In this document: piece by piece, positions 44,730 through 54,159 of the stretch
Layout of the letters: every line of letters starts with the position of its first letter
Position numbering within the stretch: the stretch's first letter is position 1
Source of the DNA: Acidobacteriota bacterium
GTDB taxonomy: Bacteria > Acidobacteriota > Terriglobia > Terriglobales > Acidobacteriaceae
Length of the DNA stretch: 64,000 bases
Reading direction: 5' to 3'
NCBI GenBank assembly: GCA_016196065.1
Contig: JACPYL010000008.1
Coordinates: forward strand, 310,001-374,000
The notes under the pieces: generated by a model
Seen by the model: only the letters and a program-made list of their open reading frames with translations
What the model was told of the DNA's origin: nothing
Database searches by the model: none
Translations under genes and position numbers: made by a program

Positions 44730-46349
44730 CTAGTTCTTGGCGGCTTCTGAAGGCTTGATCGTAATCGGCACATCCACCGTACCGATCTTCTGGCTCCCAC
44801 GGTCGATCACTCCCAGTCGCAATGTGTACGAGCCCGGTTTCAGAGTCAGTTCCTGGTGCGCGGGGAAACCGGTCTGCATGATCTGTTTGTAGACGGCGGG
44901 CAAAAAATCGGCTTCCATCGTGTCCGTCGAAAAGCCCGCACTCTTGAAATCCCGATCCCAGGCAACCGACATGAAATCGACCGCTGCATGCTTTTTCTGA
45001 TCGGCTGTGTCCGCGAAACTGATGTCATGGGAATCGACCGCGTAGTCAATTCGTACCGTCTTGTGCTCGCTGTCGGGAAGCAGTACTTGCGCCTTCACCA
45101 GCAGCATGGTCGACGCGGGTACCATCGGCTGGATCGCCGTGGCCAGCGCCCGCGCCGCTTCATCTCCGGTGAATGGTTTTTCTTCGTTGGCGTAGTATCC
45201 GCGTCGGAAGGTCAACTTGTATCCCTTCTGCGCGAGTTTGACGTCGATCTTGCGATACTGGCCATCCCATTTGTGATTTTCAGGAGAATACGCCAGCGTG
45301 TAGTAATCGGATCCCTGTTGCAGACCGTGCAGCAAGGCGTCGTCGACGGCATTGTTTCCATAGAAAGCCTTGCCGCCGGTCTCGCGAGCGAGATCGTCTT
45401 CCGCAAAGGTGTCCTGGGCCACTCCCAGGCCTTTTACGTCGACCGGGTAAACGGCAATTTGCGCCGCCGCCAGGAGGGTGGCGGTTTCCTGTACTTCCGG
45501 GGAGTAGTGCCCTCCGATACCCGCCTTGTTGTTGGTGACATATTCTGCGTCCAGGCGAAGGGGGAAATGACCAGACAGCCAGAGCAAGTTTTTTCTGCCG
45601 GAGAATCCTGAGACGGATCGCGCGATCGCGTTCAACGTGGCAAGAGTGAGCCTAAAGCGGACGTCACCAGCTATTTCGGCGAACGCTCCGAGGCCGGAGT
45701 CGAAGGACTGACCGAGTGCACTTCCAGTGGTGATGTCCGGCATCTGCGCTGTCGTGGACGGGCCACTGAGTTGACCGGACAGCCTGTCCGGCGTAGTCAC
45801 CGACACTTCAGGACTCAACGACTTGCTCGCCGCGATCAGAGCGTCTGACGAACTCGTGAAGCCCTGCACCAGGTGCGGTTTGTCACTCAGGATGAACAAG
45901 CCGACCCGTTGGCCGGGCGGTAGGCGGCGAAGTAACTGCGCCATTGCCTTACGGGCATACGCCTGTTCCAGACGTTCGGTGTTCAAGGTGTCCAGCATCA
46001 GGATGGTCACCGCGCCACCCGGTGCCTGCTGGGTGAAGTTGGTGTACTGATTTGGAGGCAACTGCATCGGTGGCAACGCTTTCGGGGCCTCGTAGCGATA
46101 GACGTTGAAACCGGATATCTTCTGCGCTTTGTGGTTCTCCTGCACGGTGAAGTCTTCGACCTTCAGGCCCGGCACGAATTGGCCCTTGGAGTCGGTGACG
46201 ATCACATCCACCAGCACGACTCGCGTCTGCGCACGGAACGTGGGGACCGAGTCCGGCGCAGTGGTGGAAGGCTTCTCCTCAGCGGAACCCGCGGGGATGA
46301 GCAACGAGAAGAGGACCAGGGCAAGAAAAGTAGCCGTGAGCAATTTCAC
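44730..46349 (-). CDS. Secreted VWFA-related domain protein
   Basis: 539 residues. A signal peptide lies at ~5-24 (TATFLALVLFSLLIPAGSA). RTRVVLVDVIVTDSKGQFV and FTVQENHKAQKISGF are the usual lead-in of the acidobacterial VWFA-related family (TIGR03436-like). The von Willebrand A domain follows with ILMLDTLNT at the metal-ion site, then GFSGRKNLLWLSG and YYTLAYSPEN. A C-terminal beta-sandwich region ends the protein. GGAGG lies 5 nt before the GTG. The partner is unknown; it probably acts in the envelope or outside the cell. Confidence 0.88.
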   Translation of the reverse strand: MKLLTATFLALVLFSLLIPAGSAEEKPSTTAPDSVPTFRAQTRVVLVDVIVTDSKGQFVPGLKVEDFTVQENHKAQKISGFNVYRYEAPKALPPMQLPPNQYTNFTQQAPGGAVTILMLDTLNTERLEQAYARKAMAQLLRRLPPGQRVGLFILSDKPHLVQGFTSSSDALIAASKSLSPEVSVTTPDRLSGQLSGPSTTAQMPDITTGSALGQSFDSGLGAFAEIAGDVRFRLTLATLNAIARSVSGFSGRKNLLWLSGHFPLRLDAEYVTNNKAGIGGHYSPEVQETATLLAAAQIAVYPVDVKGLGVAQDTFAEDDLARETGGKAFYGNNAVDDALLHGLQQGSDYYTLAYSPENHKWDGQYRKIDVKLAQKGYKLTFRRGYYANEEKPFTGDEAARALATAIQPMVPASTMLLVKAQVLLPDSEHKTVRIDYAVDSHDISFADTADQKKHAAVDFMSVAWDRDFKSAGFSTDTMEADFLPAVYKQIMQTGFPAHQELTLKPGSYTLRLGVIDRGSQKIGTVDVPITIKPSEAAKN

Positions 46350-46411
46350 AGGAGCCTCCGAATCAAAAGAGCAACCACACCGGGGGAAGGTGCAATATTA
46401 TACGTTCGCTA

Positions 46412-47863
46412 CTAGGCAACCCGCGTGACCAACCCATCGAACGCTTCTGCGTCGACGCGCTCGACACGCGCCCGGATCCACTGATTCGGCTGCCACCGAC
46501 CTGGCACTTTCATCTTCAGATAGTTGTCGGTGAGGGCGTCTGTGAAGTTGTTGTCGCCAGATGCGAGCGTGATTGCGTCCACCATAGCTCCAACCTGCGC
46601 TTCCATGAACGCGGCCTTCTTTGCCGCGGCGATCTGTCGCAGCGTGAGGTTACGCTCGCGCGCGGTTGCGACGGGCACCTGATTCGCGTGTCCGGCGGCT
46701 GGCGTTCCGGGACGCGGAGAATACGTAAACACGTGCAGGTAGGTGAACGGCAGTTCTTCAATCATCCGCTGTGTCTCGGTGAATTCGGGTTCCGTCTCAC
46801 CCGGAAATCCCACCATAACGTCGGCTCCGATAGCGGCATTGGGCATGGCTGCCCGAATCTTCAGAATCTTCTCGCGATAGTGCCACGGCCTGTACTTGCG
46901 GTGCATGCGACGAAGGACCGCATCACTCGCCGACTGTAACGGCACATGCGCATGCTTGGCGATGCGTGAAGAGTTCGCCATCAAATCGATCAATTCGTCG
47001 CTCCAGTCCATCGGCTCGACAGAACTGATGCGGAGTTTCTCCAGCGAGGTCGTCTCCAGAATCGCGCGAATAAGATCAGGCAGTCGTTGGTCGATAGTCG
47101 TTGGTCGTTCGGGGTTGGCCTGACTTGAACAGTCATGAGAAGTCAGGAGAGTCCTGGGATCGGAGTTGCCAACGACGAAGGACGAGCGACCAGCGACGAA
47201 GTCCCTTCCCCACCGTCCCAGATTGATTCCGGAAATTACGACTTCGCGATAACCCGCATTGACCAGGGACCGCACTTCCGCGAGAACGCGATCGAGCGGC
47301 AGCGACCTGCTTTGCCCGCGAACGGACGGGATCACGCAAAACGAACAACGGTTGTCACATCCATCCTGGACCTTGAGGTTGGGCCTGGTGCGCTCGTTGG
47401 CGGCGTCAAAGACCGGGGCCGCCAGCAATTCCGTATGGGCAAAAATATCGCCAACGATGACGTCCGCGCCGATCTGGGATTCGCCTCTGAGCTGGGTAAG
47501 GGAAACAAATCCGCCATTCGATGAGCTCCGCGCCGTCGCGATGTCGGCTGCCAGATGCTTGTGGGAATTGCCGACGACCCAACTCACGCCGGGGATCGCG
47601 GCCAGTTCCTCCGGCGCCCGTTGCGCGTAACAACCAGTGACGAGAATGCGGCACCCGGGATTTTCCCTGCGCACGCGACGGATCGAGGCCCGTGCGTCCT
47701 TGTCCGCGCCCTCGGTGACAGTGCAAGTGTTGAGGACGACTACATCGGCATCGCGCGCTGTGGGAGCGCGTTCCAGCCCACGCTCCAGGAACTGGTTCTC
47801 GAGCGCGGCGCCGTCGGCCTGGGTGGCGCGGCAGCCAAAATTCTCTATGTAGAAGCTGGCCAC
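46412..47863 (-). CDS. MtaB-type tRNA methylthiotransferase with an in-frame repeat insertion
   Basis: 483 residues. UPF0004 domain at 1-~130 (FYIENFGCRATQADGAALEN, LNTCTVTEGADKDARA). Radical SAM core with CxxxCxxC in DGCDNRCSFCVIPSVRG, then GYREVVISGINLGRWGRDF, ISSVEPMDW, and a C-terminal TRAM-like region. It likely makes ms2t6A37 in tRNA (MtaB) using two 4Fe-4S clusters. After GINLGRWGRDF an extra ~40-residue stretch (RSSFVVGNSDPRTLLTSHD onward) corresponds to 47083-47198, a repeat element read in frame. It is divergent from the response-regulator gene. Confidence 0.86.
   Translation of the reverse strand: MASFYIENFGCRATQADGAALENQFLERGLERAPTARDADVVVLNTCTVTEGADKDARASIRRVRRENPGCRILVTGCYAQRAPEELAAIPGVSWVVGNSHKHLAADIATARSSSNGGFVSLTQLRGESQIGADVIVGDIFAHTELLAAPVFDAANERTRPNLKVQDGCDNRCSFCVIPSVRGQSRSLPLDRVLAEVRSLVNAGYREVVISGINLGRWGRDFVAGRSSFVVGNSDPRTLLTSHDCSSQANPERPTTIDQRLPDLIRAILETTSLEKLRISSVEPMDWSDELIDLMANSSRIAKHAHVPLQSASDAVLRRMHRKYRPWHYREKILKIRAAMPNAAIGADVMVGFPGETEPEFTETQRMIEELPFTYLHVFTYSPRPGTPAAGHANQVPVATARERNLTLRQIAAAKKAAFMEAQVGAMVDAITLASGDNNFTDALTDNYLKMKVPGRWQPNQWIRARVERVDAEAFDGLVTRVA
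47083..47198. repeat. In-frame 'CGACCAACGAC' palindromic element inside the methylthiotransferase gene
   Basis: The ends are imperfect inverted repeats of GTCGTTGGTCGATAGTCG (from 47083) and its counterpart CGACGAAGGACGAGCGAC near 47172-47197. Inside, CCTGACTT (47119-47126) pairs with AAGTCAGG (47140-47147). The same kind of sequence occurs intergenically at 61041-61084 before hisS. Confidence 0.7.
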
Positions 47864-47935
47864 GCTCCTATACTAACTGAGTGTGGGCCGGGCGCTCTCG
47901 TCTGGCGCACATTCGCGCATCTCCGTGAGGTGCTC

Positions 47936-48367
47936 ATGAAACGGCGCATCCTTCTCGTCGATGACGACCTCGCCGTCCTTCTGACCCTGAAGGCGGTTCT
48001 GGAATTCCACGGATTTGAAGTAGAAACCGCAACCAGCGCGAAAGAAGCGTTCGCTCGACTGGAGTCCGCCTCCTATCACATGGTCATCAGTGACCTGCGG
48101 ATGGACACGGAGGATGCGGGACTGAGAGTGATCGCGGCAGCCCGACAGCAGAAGTACGATCCTGCTACAGCTCTGCTCACTGCCTACCCACCTTCCGGAG
48201 ACGGTTGGGAAGCGGAGCTTTCAGGCTCATTGCTGATCAAGCCGCTCGGGATAAAAGAGCTTCTGGGCCAGGTGGAGGCGCTCCTTCTCCGCCACGCTGA
48301 CGCTCGAAACGCCCGCCTGAGCGGTGCGTCCGAAAAGACACAGGTATCCCCTCGAAAGGCCGGCTGA
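47936..48367 (+). CDS. Single-domain response regulator
   Basis: 143 residues from the ATG at 47936, which has GAGG 5 nt upstream. Receiver domain: ILLVDDDLAVLLTLKAVLEF with acidic Asp9-Asp11, phospho-acceptor Asp53 in VISDLRMD, Thr in ALLTAY, and Lys in LLIKPLGI. There is no output domain; a basic ~20-residue tail follows. It probably works by protein-protein interaction. No histidine kinase lies nearby. Confidence 0.88.
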   Translation: MKRRILLVDDDLAVLLTLKAVLEFHGFEVETATSAKEAFARLESASYHMVISDLRMDTEDAGLRVIAAARQQKYDPATALLTAYPPSGDGWEAELSGSLLIKPLGIKELLGQVEALLLRHADARNARLSGASEKTQVSPRKAG

Positions 48368-48404
48368 GGACCGTCCCGCCGAATGGCTTGATTCTTCGGG
48401 TGGA

Positions 48405-48710
48405 TCAGGCGCTGGCGACTTGCCGTTTTTGCTGAAAGCATTCCCGGCAAAGTACGGGCCGCCCTTGGGTCGGACGAAACGGAACCGTCGTCTCCTTACC
48501 GCATTGGGAGCAACTGGTACGAGTCTCGGTCTTCATGTAGGGCTGGCCATGGACGGCGCCCAATACCGCGACCCGTTTCCCCTTACAGTTTTTGCAGCGC
48601 TTGGGTTCGTTCTTGAACTGCTTGTCGTAGAAGAACAGCTGTTCGCCTGCCGTGAACACGAAGTCCGCACTACAATCGACGCACTTCAACATCTTGTCCT
48701 GGAATTCCAT
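48405..48710 (-). CDS. Zinc-ribbon protein (CxxC-CxxC type)
   Basis: 101 residues. Two pairs of knuckles: CVDCSADFVFTAGEQLFFYD with CKNC, then CSQC with CREC. The first unit matches the small zinc-ribbon family with the FTAGEQ motif. The start at 48710 is preferred over 48743 because it gives the usual MEFQDKMLKC opening and a GGAG upstream. Probably binds one or two zinc ions; cytoplasmic role unknown. Confidence 0.8.
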   Translation of the reverse strand: MEFQDKMLKCVDCSADFVFTAGEQLFFYDKQFKNEPKRCKNCKGKRVAVLGAVHGQPYMKTETRTSCSQCGKETTVPFRPTQGRPVLCRECFQQKRQVASA

Positions 48711-48919
48711 GCGAAGAGGCACTCCATTCCCCTTCCCTGCCATTGGACGCCAGAGCCGAAGGGGAATGTATTCGGTTCACGACGCGTGGCAGGGGATTTT
48801 TGGTCCTCCCCCTCAATCTGCTGCTTGAAACCCCGGACTCGGCCCGCCATGCGAAGTGCTTCGCATGGTTACAAATAGAATGCCTGGACTGCGGAATGAA
48901 AAATTGAGGATCGGGGAAT

Positions 48920-48946
48920 GGGCCGTCACGCTAGACGCGACGGCCC
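48920..48946 (-). terminator. Hairpin after rpsU
   Basis: GGGCCGTCACG (48920-48930) and CGCGACGGCCC (48936-48946) form an 11-bp stem with one A/C mismatch. It lies just past the rpsU stop. No good T-run follows, so it is a likely but not certain terminator. Confidence 0.5.
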
Positions 48947-48952
48947 GGATAC

Positions 48953-49150
48953 TCAATCTGCTTCTTTGCGCGCTTTCTTACGGCTGCGCTTTCGTGCGAG
49001 TGCTTCCTTTACGCGTTTTTTTTCGCCGGGCTTCAGGTAAAAAGAGTGACGTTTTACTTCCTTGATGATGTCCTCTTGCTGTACCTTTCGCTTGAATCGG
49101 CGAAGCGCGTTCTCGAGGGACTCGCCCTCCTGTAATCTGACTTCAGCCAA
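48953..49150 (-). CDS. rpsU: 30S ribosomal protein S21
   Basis: 65 residues, matching S21 along its whole length: EGESLENALRRFKRKVQQED, HSFYLKPGEKKRVKEALARK and a basic tail. It is the small-subunit protein near the mRNA platform that aids initiation. The start is TTG, with a G-rich stretch (GGGGGG) about 10 nt upstream. Confidence 0.95.
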   Translation of the reverse strand: MAEVRLQEGESLENALRRFKRKVQQEDIIKEVKRHSFYLKPGEKKRVKEALARKRSRKKARKEAD

Positions 49151-49251
49151 ACGGACTACACCCCCCTACCCGTCCTGAATAAGGACCAAACCAGTTATGG
49201 CAAGCCTATGGTACCGGAGTCAAGCGGAATGTACAAAACTTTTGCCTACAT

Positions 49252-52200
49252 TCAAAACAGCAATTTCAATCCCATCTGTACCATCCGCGGCGCATACGCA
49301 CTGTTGGCCTTCAGGAAATTCGTAGGCTGCTGATAGTAGGCAGGATAGGTGAGACCGCCGTTCGGCGCCCGGCCCAATGAAACAAACTGCCCCGCGGAGT
49401 TCACAAAGCCGTCTTCGCTCAAGTTGTATCGTTGATTGTCACGGTTGAAGAGATTAAACGACTCCGCGGAGAATTCGAGCCGCACCGGCTCCGTGATGTG
49501 AACGATGCGTGTGAGACGAAGATCCGTGGTGGCGTAATCGGGGCCGAGAAATGAATTTCGCCCATAGCGTGCAAGGCGGTCATTGCTGGAATTGGCGTCG
49601 CGATTGGGATCTCCGGTAACGCGCGCATCGGTGGGCCGGCCGCTACCAAAACTCAGCACTCCGGCAATTTTCCAGTCATTGAAGATTTTGGACAGGACCT
49701 CCTGTCCTCGTCCGAATGGGCGAGGCTCCGCGATCCACGACACCGACAGGCGGTTCCGTTGGTCCGTAACACTTGGACCGCGCTCGTTGCTGGTCGAGAA
49801 AGAATTCTGCACGGTCACGGGACGGCCGGCGACGAGCGCATCCTGGCCATCGTCAATCGCATGCGCCCAGGTGTAAGCCAGGCGGAAATAGAAACCCTTC
49901 GTCATCCGGCGACGCAATGACACGGTCATGCCGTGGTAAATGCTGGTCGCGACGCTCTCGAATTGATTGATTGCGCTCAACTGCGTGATGGGCCGCACAA
50001 CATCATTGATGCAAGGCGGAAACGGACAACTGAAACTCTGTTGCGTCTGCCAGGTACCGAATGACTCCACCGGGTAGAAAGAGTCGGTAAATGTGCCGCC
50101 GGTCGAGTCATAAATGGGATAGCTGTATTCGGTTGGTGGCGGCAAATTCACATCGCGCGCGCGAATCAGATTTTCTCCATGGACGTACAAGTACGAAACG
50201 CCGACCGCAAACCGGTCCGCGAACTCGCGTTCGATGCTCAGACTTCCCTGCTGCACTTTAGGAGTGATGAAGTCCGGCGCAAACGTGGAAAGATCGCTGG
50301 TCAGGAATGGCTTCAGCGAATCCGGCGGTGTGCAGGCCACCGGTCCACGATTGCACGTCACCATCGCATTCGGATACGTGGGAAAGATTTGATGCTGCGT
50401 GGTGTCGGCGTTGTCGAGAAACAGAAAAGTTCCGGTCATTCCGTCGTTATTGATGACGGCGGATTCGTAGAGTTGAGGCAAGCGTGTGTAGAAGATTCCA
50501 AAACCGCCGCGCACCACCAGGGGCTTCTGACTGCCGATGGAATAGGCAAACCCGACGCGGGGCGAGAAATTGTTCTTGTCGGAAGGCATTTTGCCGGAAC
50601 CTGCCCACAGTGGGTTCGCGACGAGATCTTTGCTGCTGAAGGTTTGCAGGTCATAACGCACGCCCAGGCTCACCGCTAACCGCCCGGTCAGGCGAATCGT
50701 GTCCTGCAGGAATGCGGAGTAGTCGTTGCTGTCGGGATGCGACACAGGATTCCCGAAGTTCTGCAGGTAGTAGCGTGGCACGCCATGCGCCCAGGCTCGA
50801 AGAGGTGTGATTCGCAGGCCTCCGTGTTCGGGCACAAAGGTGAACGGATCCACGCTGACATCGTCATAGAGATATTCCCCGCCATAGAGAGAAGGAAAAT
50901 AGTTGTAGTCGCGCGTGAACATCACGTCGCCGCCGAATTTCCAGTCGTGCCGCCCGCCCGTCAGGCTAAGAGTCTCCGCGAGATGCAGCCGATGCTCTCG
51001 CGTTTGGCGGGGCAGGATCGAAGACTGGCCGAAAGCCTCGATCACGTTATAGATGCGCGTGCGCACATCCTGCGAGTTAGAGAACGATTCCTGCAGATCG
51101 CGTGAGAACTGTGCGCGCAGGTGGCTGGTGAGTCGTGGTCCGAGTCCGCTGAGCAGCGCCAGCGATGCGCTCTCCGTCTTAACGTCTTCTTCCCCGTTCG
51201 AACTCATCGCGAAGTTAGTGATCGGGCTGGCGGGATCGAAGAACACGTTGTTCGATCCGTAATACCGCGACGTATTCACGCGCGCCGTGAGAAAGTGCTT
51301 CGGGCTCAGCGAATAATCCAGCTTGATGAAGCCGCTGTTGCCGAGCATCTGTGCGGGAAAAATCCCGCCCAGGCTGGATAGCCTGGCGGCTGCAGCAAAC
51401 ACCAGAACATGGTCACAGGCCTGCCCGCCAATCTGCGGATCACAGTCCTCGTAATCGCCATCGTGGAGCGGTTCTTCGCCTTTTTTCGGAATTACCGCGG
51501 TGTTGCCGTCGGCAAATTGCACCACTGCTGGATTGTTGAAGATGTGCTGATCGTATCCTGCAAAGAAGAAAACTTTGTTGCGCTTGATCGGACCGCCGAA
51601 TGTCCCGCCAAACTGGTGCTGTCGCCCGCTTGGATTGAATCCCACAAACGCCGGAGCAGCTCCGAACGCGTTATCTCGCAAGAGATAGAACCCGGTGCCA
51701 TGCCAGTGGTTGGAACCGGACTTCGTCACGACATTGACCACCGCTCCGCCCGCGCGTCCCAATTCTGCGCCGTACGTGTTGGAACTGACGCGAAATTCCT
51801 TCACCACTTCGTTCGAGAATTGATACGGTGCGCGATATCGTCCCCGAGCCTGCGCGAAGAAACCATTGTTGTTGTCGGCGCCGTCGAGCAGATAGCTGGA
51901 TTGATAGCCGCGAATCCCTCCGAAGGCAAGATCGCCATTCGAACTGGAAGTCAGGCCGCGTGGGTCGGTGGTGACTCCCGGTGCCAGCAAAGAAAGATCG
52001 GTATAACGTCGCCCCGGCAACGGCAAATCCCCGATTGCGCGTTCGTCGACCAGAGCGGAAACCGCGCTCGGCTGTGTCTCCACCAGTGGAGGCGCGTCGG
52101 ACACGGTCAGTGATTCCTTGGCGCCAGCCACCGCCAGTTGGAACGATAGAGAGGTCGCCGCCCCGATCTCAACTCGGATGATGGGCGAGTTTTGGGGAAG

Positions 52201-52482
52201 CATCCCCTCGGCTTCGGCGCGAGCCGAGTATTCCCCGGGTGGAAGCAGATCGAGTTTGAAGCGGCCTTCGGCGTCCGTTGCGCCGTGGTAGCGGATGCCG
52301 GTATCCACGCGGATGGCAACGATGTCCGCTGCAGTGACGGCTGCGCCTTGCGCGTCCAGCACGGTTCCACGCAATGCCCCAGTGGAAGCGTCCTGTGCGA
52401 GCAGGGAGCTACCGAAGAGGATCAGGGTGAGTAAACAGGAAAAGATCGATCGATCAGGAGCCTGCCGGCAGTCGCCAACCAT
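49252..52482 (-). CDS. Oar-like TonB-dependent outer-membrane protein with a carboxypeptidase-regulatory domain
   Basis: 1076 residues. A signal peptide lies at ~12-30 (FSCLLTLILFGSSLLA). A CarboxypepD_reg-type beta-sandwich at ~35-120 (GALRGTVLDAQGAAVTAADI, GEYSARAEAEGM) precedes a plug-like region (LPLPGRRYTDLSLLAPGV, LLDGADNNNGFF) and a long beta-barrel ending MVQMGLKLLF. This is the large acidobacterial Oar/TonB-dependent family, which imports or binds large substrates at the outer membrane. GGAGG precedes the ATG. There is no adjacent SusD-like gene, so the substrate is not inferable. Confidence 0.88.
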   Translation of the reverse strand: MVGDCRQAPDRSIFSCLLTLILFGSSLLAQDASTGALRGTVLDAQGAAVTAADIVAIRVDTGIRYHGATDAEGRFKLDLLPPGEYSARAEAEGMLPQNSPIIRVEIGAATSLSFQLAVAGAKESLTVSDAPPLVETQPSAVSALVDERAIGDLPLPGRRYTDLSLLAPGVTTDPRGLTSSSNGDLAFGGIRGYQSSYLLDGADNNNGFFAQARGRYRAPYQFSNEVVKEFRVSSNTYGAELGRAGGAVVNVVTKSGSNHWHGTGFYLLRDNAFGAAPAFVGFNPSGRQHQFGGTFGGPIKRNKVFFFAGYDQHIFNNPAVVQFADGNTAVIPKKGEEPLHDGDYEDCDPQIGGQACDHVLVFAAAARLSSLGGIFPAQMLGNSGFIKLDYSLSPKHFLTARVNTSRYYGSNNVFFDPASPITNFAMSSNGEEDVKTESASLALLSGLGPRLTSHLRAQFSRDLQESFSNSQDVRTRIYNVIEAFGQSSILPRQTREHRLHLAETLSLTGGRHDWKFGGDVMFTRDYNYFPSLYGGEYLYDDVSVDPFTFVPEHGGLRITPLRAWAHGVPRYYLQNFGNPVSHPDSNDYSAFLQDTIRLTGRLAVSLGVRYDLQTFSSKDLVANPLWAGSGKMPSDKNNFSPRVGFAYSIGSQKPLVVRGGFGIFYTRLPQLYESAVINNDGMTGTFLFLDNADTTQHQIFPTYPNAMVTCNRGPVACTPPDSLKPFLTSDLSTFAPDFITPKVQQGSLSIEREFADRFAVGVSYLYVHGENLIRARDVNLPPPTEYSYPIYDSTGGTFTDSFYPVESFGTWQTQQSFSCPFPPCINDVVRPITQLSAINQFESVATSIYHGMTVSLRRRMTKGFYFRLAYTWAHAIDDGQDALVAGRPVTVQNSFSTSNERGPSVTDQRNRLSVSWIAEPRPFGRGQEVLSKIFNDWKIAGVLSFGSGRPTDARVTGDPNRDANSSNDRLARYGRNSFLGPDYATTDLRLTRIVHITEPVRLEFSAESFNLFNRDNQRYNLSEDGFVNSAGQFVSLGRAPNGGLTYPAYYQQPTNFLKANSAYAPRMVQMGLKLLF

Positions 52483-52670
52483 GGAATTCCTCCAACGTCC
52501 GGAACCTCGGAACGGGAGGAAATTTGGGGAGACCTTTCAGGTTGTAGCACGGCGTTCGCGGCGAAGATGTGATCTTTGAACACTGCCAATGTTCGGTTTC
52601 GGCAATTCCGTCACGGCGTCTCGAAGAAGAATGCGGTGAGGGCGAGACGCCCCCACCACTGGAGACTAAG

Positions 52671-53282
52671 CTACTTGGCCGGCGCTGGCGCTGGCACAGC
52701 CTGCGGAGCGGGTTTGCCGAAATCCACTTTAGGAGTCTGGCGCGATGCTTCCGAGGCCTGGAAGTAGGCGGTGTTCTCTTTGTATCCGGCATAGCCGGCA
52801 AACAGGTTGTTGGGGAATTTCAGCAGGTAGGTATTGTAGTCCTGGATCGAATCGTTGTAGCGCTTCCGTTCGACGGCAATGCGGTTTTCGGTCCCCGCTA
52901 GTTCATCCTGCAAACGTAGGAAGTTCTCGTTCGACTTCAACTGCGGATAGTTCTCCACGACCAGCAGCAGTCGCCCGATCGCGCCGTCCAGTTGCTGGTT
53001 AGCGGCAATTTTCTCGCTGGGTGATCCAGCGGAGAGTAAGCCTGCGCGCGCTTTCGCAATGTCGCCGAATACAGTGACCTCCTGCTGGGCATAGCCTTTC
53101 ACGGTCTCAACCAGATTCGGAATCAGGTCAGCACGCCGTTGCAACACGATGTCGACCTGCGACCAGGCAGCTTTCACTGCTTGGTCCTTGGTGACGAGCG
53201 TGTTGCGCACGCCCACGTATTGCATGAAGAAAAAGCCGACGACCAGCGCCAGCACGATGAGTACGATGATGCCTTTGCTCAT
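52671..53282 (-). CDS. LemA-family protein
   Basis: 203 residues. One N-terminal membrane helix (~4-24, GIIVLIVLALVVGFFFMQYV), then the LemA helical domain with KAAWSQVDIVLQRRADLIPN, LVETVKGYAQQE, ENYPQLKSNENFLRLQDELA and ENRIAVERKRYND. The tail is Pro/Ala-rich. It is an inner-membrane-anchored protein of unclear role that often occurs with TPM-domain proteins, as here. Confidence 0.93.
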   Translation of the reverse strand: MSKGIIVLIVLALVVGFFFMQYVGVRNTLVTKDQAVKAAWSQVDIVLQRRADLIPNLVETVKGYAQQEVTVFGDIAKARAGLLSAGSPSEKIAANQQLDGAIGRLLLVVENYPQLKSNENFLRLQDELAGTENRIAVERKRYNDSIQDYNTYLLKFPNNLFAGYAGYKENTAYFQASEASRQTPKVDFGKPAPQAVPAPAPAK

Positions 53283-53331
53283 AATTTCTCTCCTGAACTT
53301 ACAAATTCTCTAACTTGCATTCTGCGGCCAA

Positions 53332-53363
53332 CTGCAGATCCCTCGCTTCGCTCGGGATGACAG
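53332..53363. repeat. CTGTCATCCCGAG-family repeat, single arm
   Basis: CTGCAGATCCCTCGCTTCGC followed by TCGGGATGACAG, one arm of the repeat seen complete at 33621-33702. It lies between the nucleotidyltransferase-like and lemA-family genes. Confidence 0.75.
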
Positions 53364-53409
53364 TTCATTAGGAGTCCTCAATTGGCCAACTGCCACTGCA
53401 GGCCCGCGT

Positions 53410-54129
53410 CTAGGCGGCGGAATCCAGCATTTTATCCACTGCCGATGTCACGTGCTCAATTTCCTTCAAATACCGCGCAAACAGGTGATTGACGTTCACT
53501 GCCTTCGGGTCGCTCTTATGCTCGCGAACGTCGAGTATCTGCAGGAATGCCGAGGAATCAAATCCGATTTTCGCCGCCAGATTCTGAACTGCTTCCCTCT
53601 TCGATGAAGTTGCCGGCTCCCCGATTTCCAGCAAAGCATGCCGAAATAGAGTCGCGAAGGCGGGAAGAGAATGCAGAAGCAGCTCCCACATTCTGGCTTC
53701 ATTTCCCCCCGCCGAAAGCAGCCCTTGGCGCAGCAGGATCACTTTCTCGCGCAGTTCATACTCGAGTTGCACACGATGAAAGCGGGTCGGAATCACGAGC
53801 GTACGTAAGACGTCCTCTCCCCACAGAACGCGGTAGCTGGTCTGCATGTCGAGTAGCTCAATGGAAAAAACGTCAGCCGAGCGTCGCAGTTCATCCATCC
53901 CCATCAGAAGCGGAGTGCGATTCTTCTCTTTCGTCCAGGATTCCATTGCAGTCGCCATCTTCCGCAGATGCTCGAACGAGGTTTCGTGCAGCACGCACAA
54001 CAGGTTCGTGTCCGAAGAATCGGGCACGTAGTCGCTCCCCGCAGCAGATCCATACAGGATGACCGAGACGAGGTTCGTACCCGCCGCGTCGCGCAACTGA
54101 CTCACGAAATTGATGATTTTCTCCGGCAT
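53410..54129 (-). CDS. Nucleotidyltransferase-domain protein
   Basis: 239 residues from the ATG at 54129 (AGGAG 5 nt upstream). The N-terminal segment VSVILYGSAAGSDYVPDSSD is the GS..D nucleotidyltransferase fold motif; the second acidic position of the usual DxD is occupied by Asn (DTN). The rest is helical. The substrate is unknown: a nucleotide transferase acting on protein, RNA or an antibiotic is possible. It lies between the TPM and LemA genes on the same strand. Confidence 0.75.
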   Translation of the reverse strand: MPEKIINFVSQLRDAAGTNLVSVILYGSAAGSDYVPDSSDTNLLCVLHETSFEHLRKMATAMESWTKEKNRTPLLMGMDELRRSADVFSIELLDMQTSYRVLWGEDVLRTLVIPTRFHRVQLEYELREKVILLRQGLLSAGGNEARMWELLLHSLPAFATLFRHALLEIGEPATSSKREAVQNLAAKIGFDSSAFLQILDVREHKSDPKAVNVNHLFARYLKEIEHVTSAVDKMLDSAA

Positions 54130-54159
54130 CATTTCATTTCTCCTGGACGTCGAACGGTT

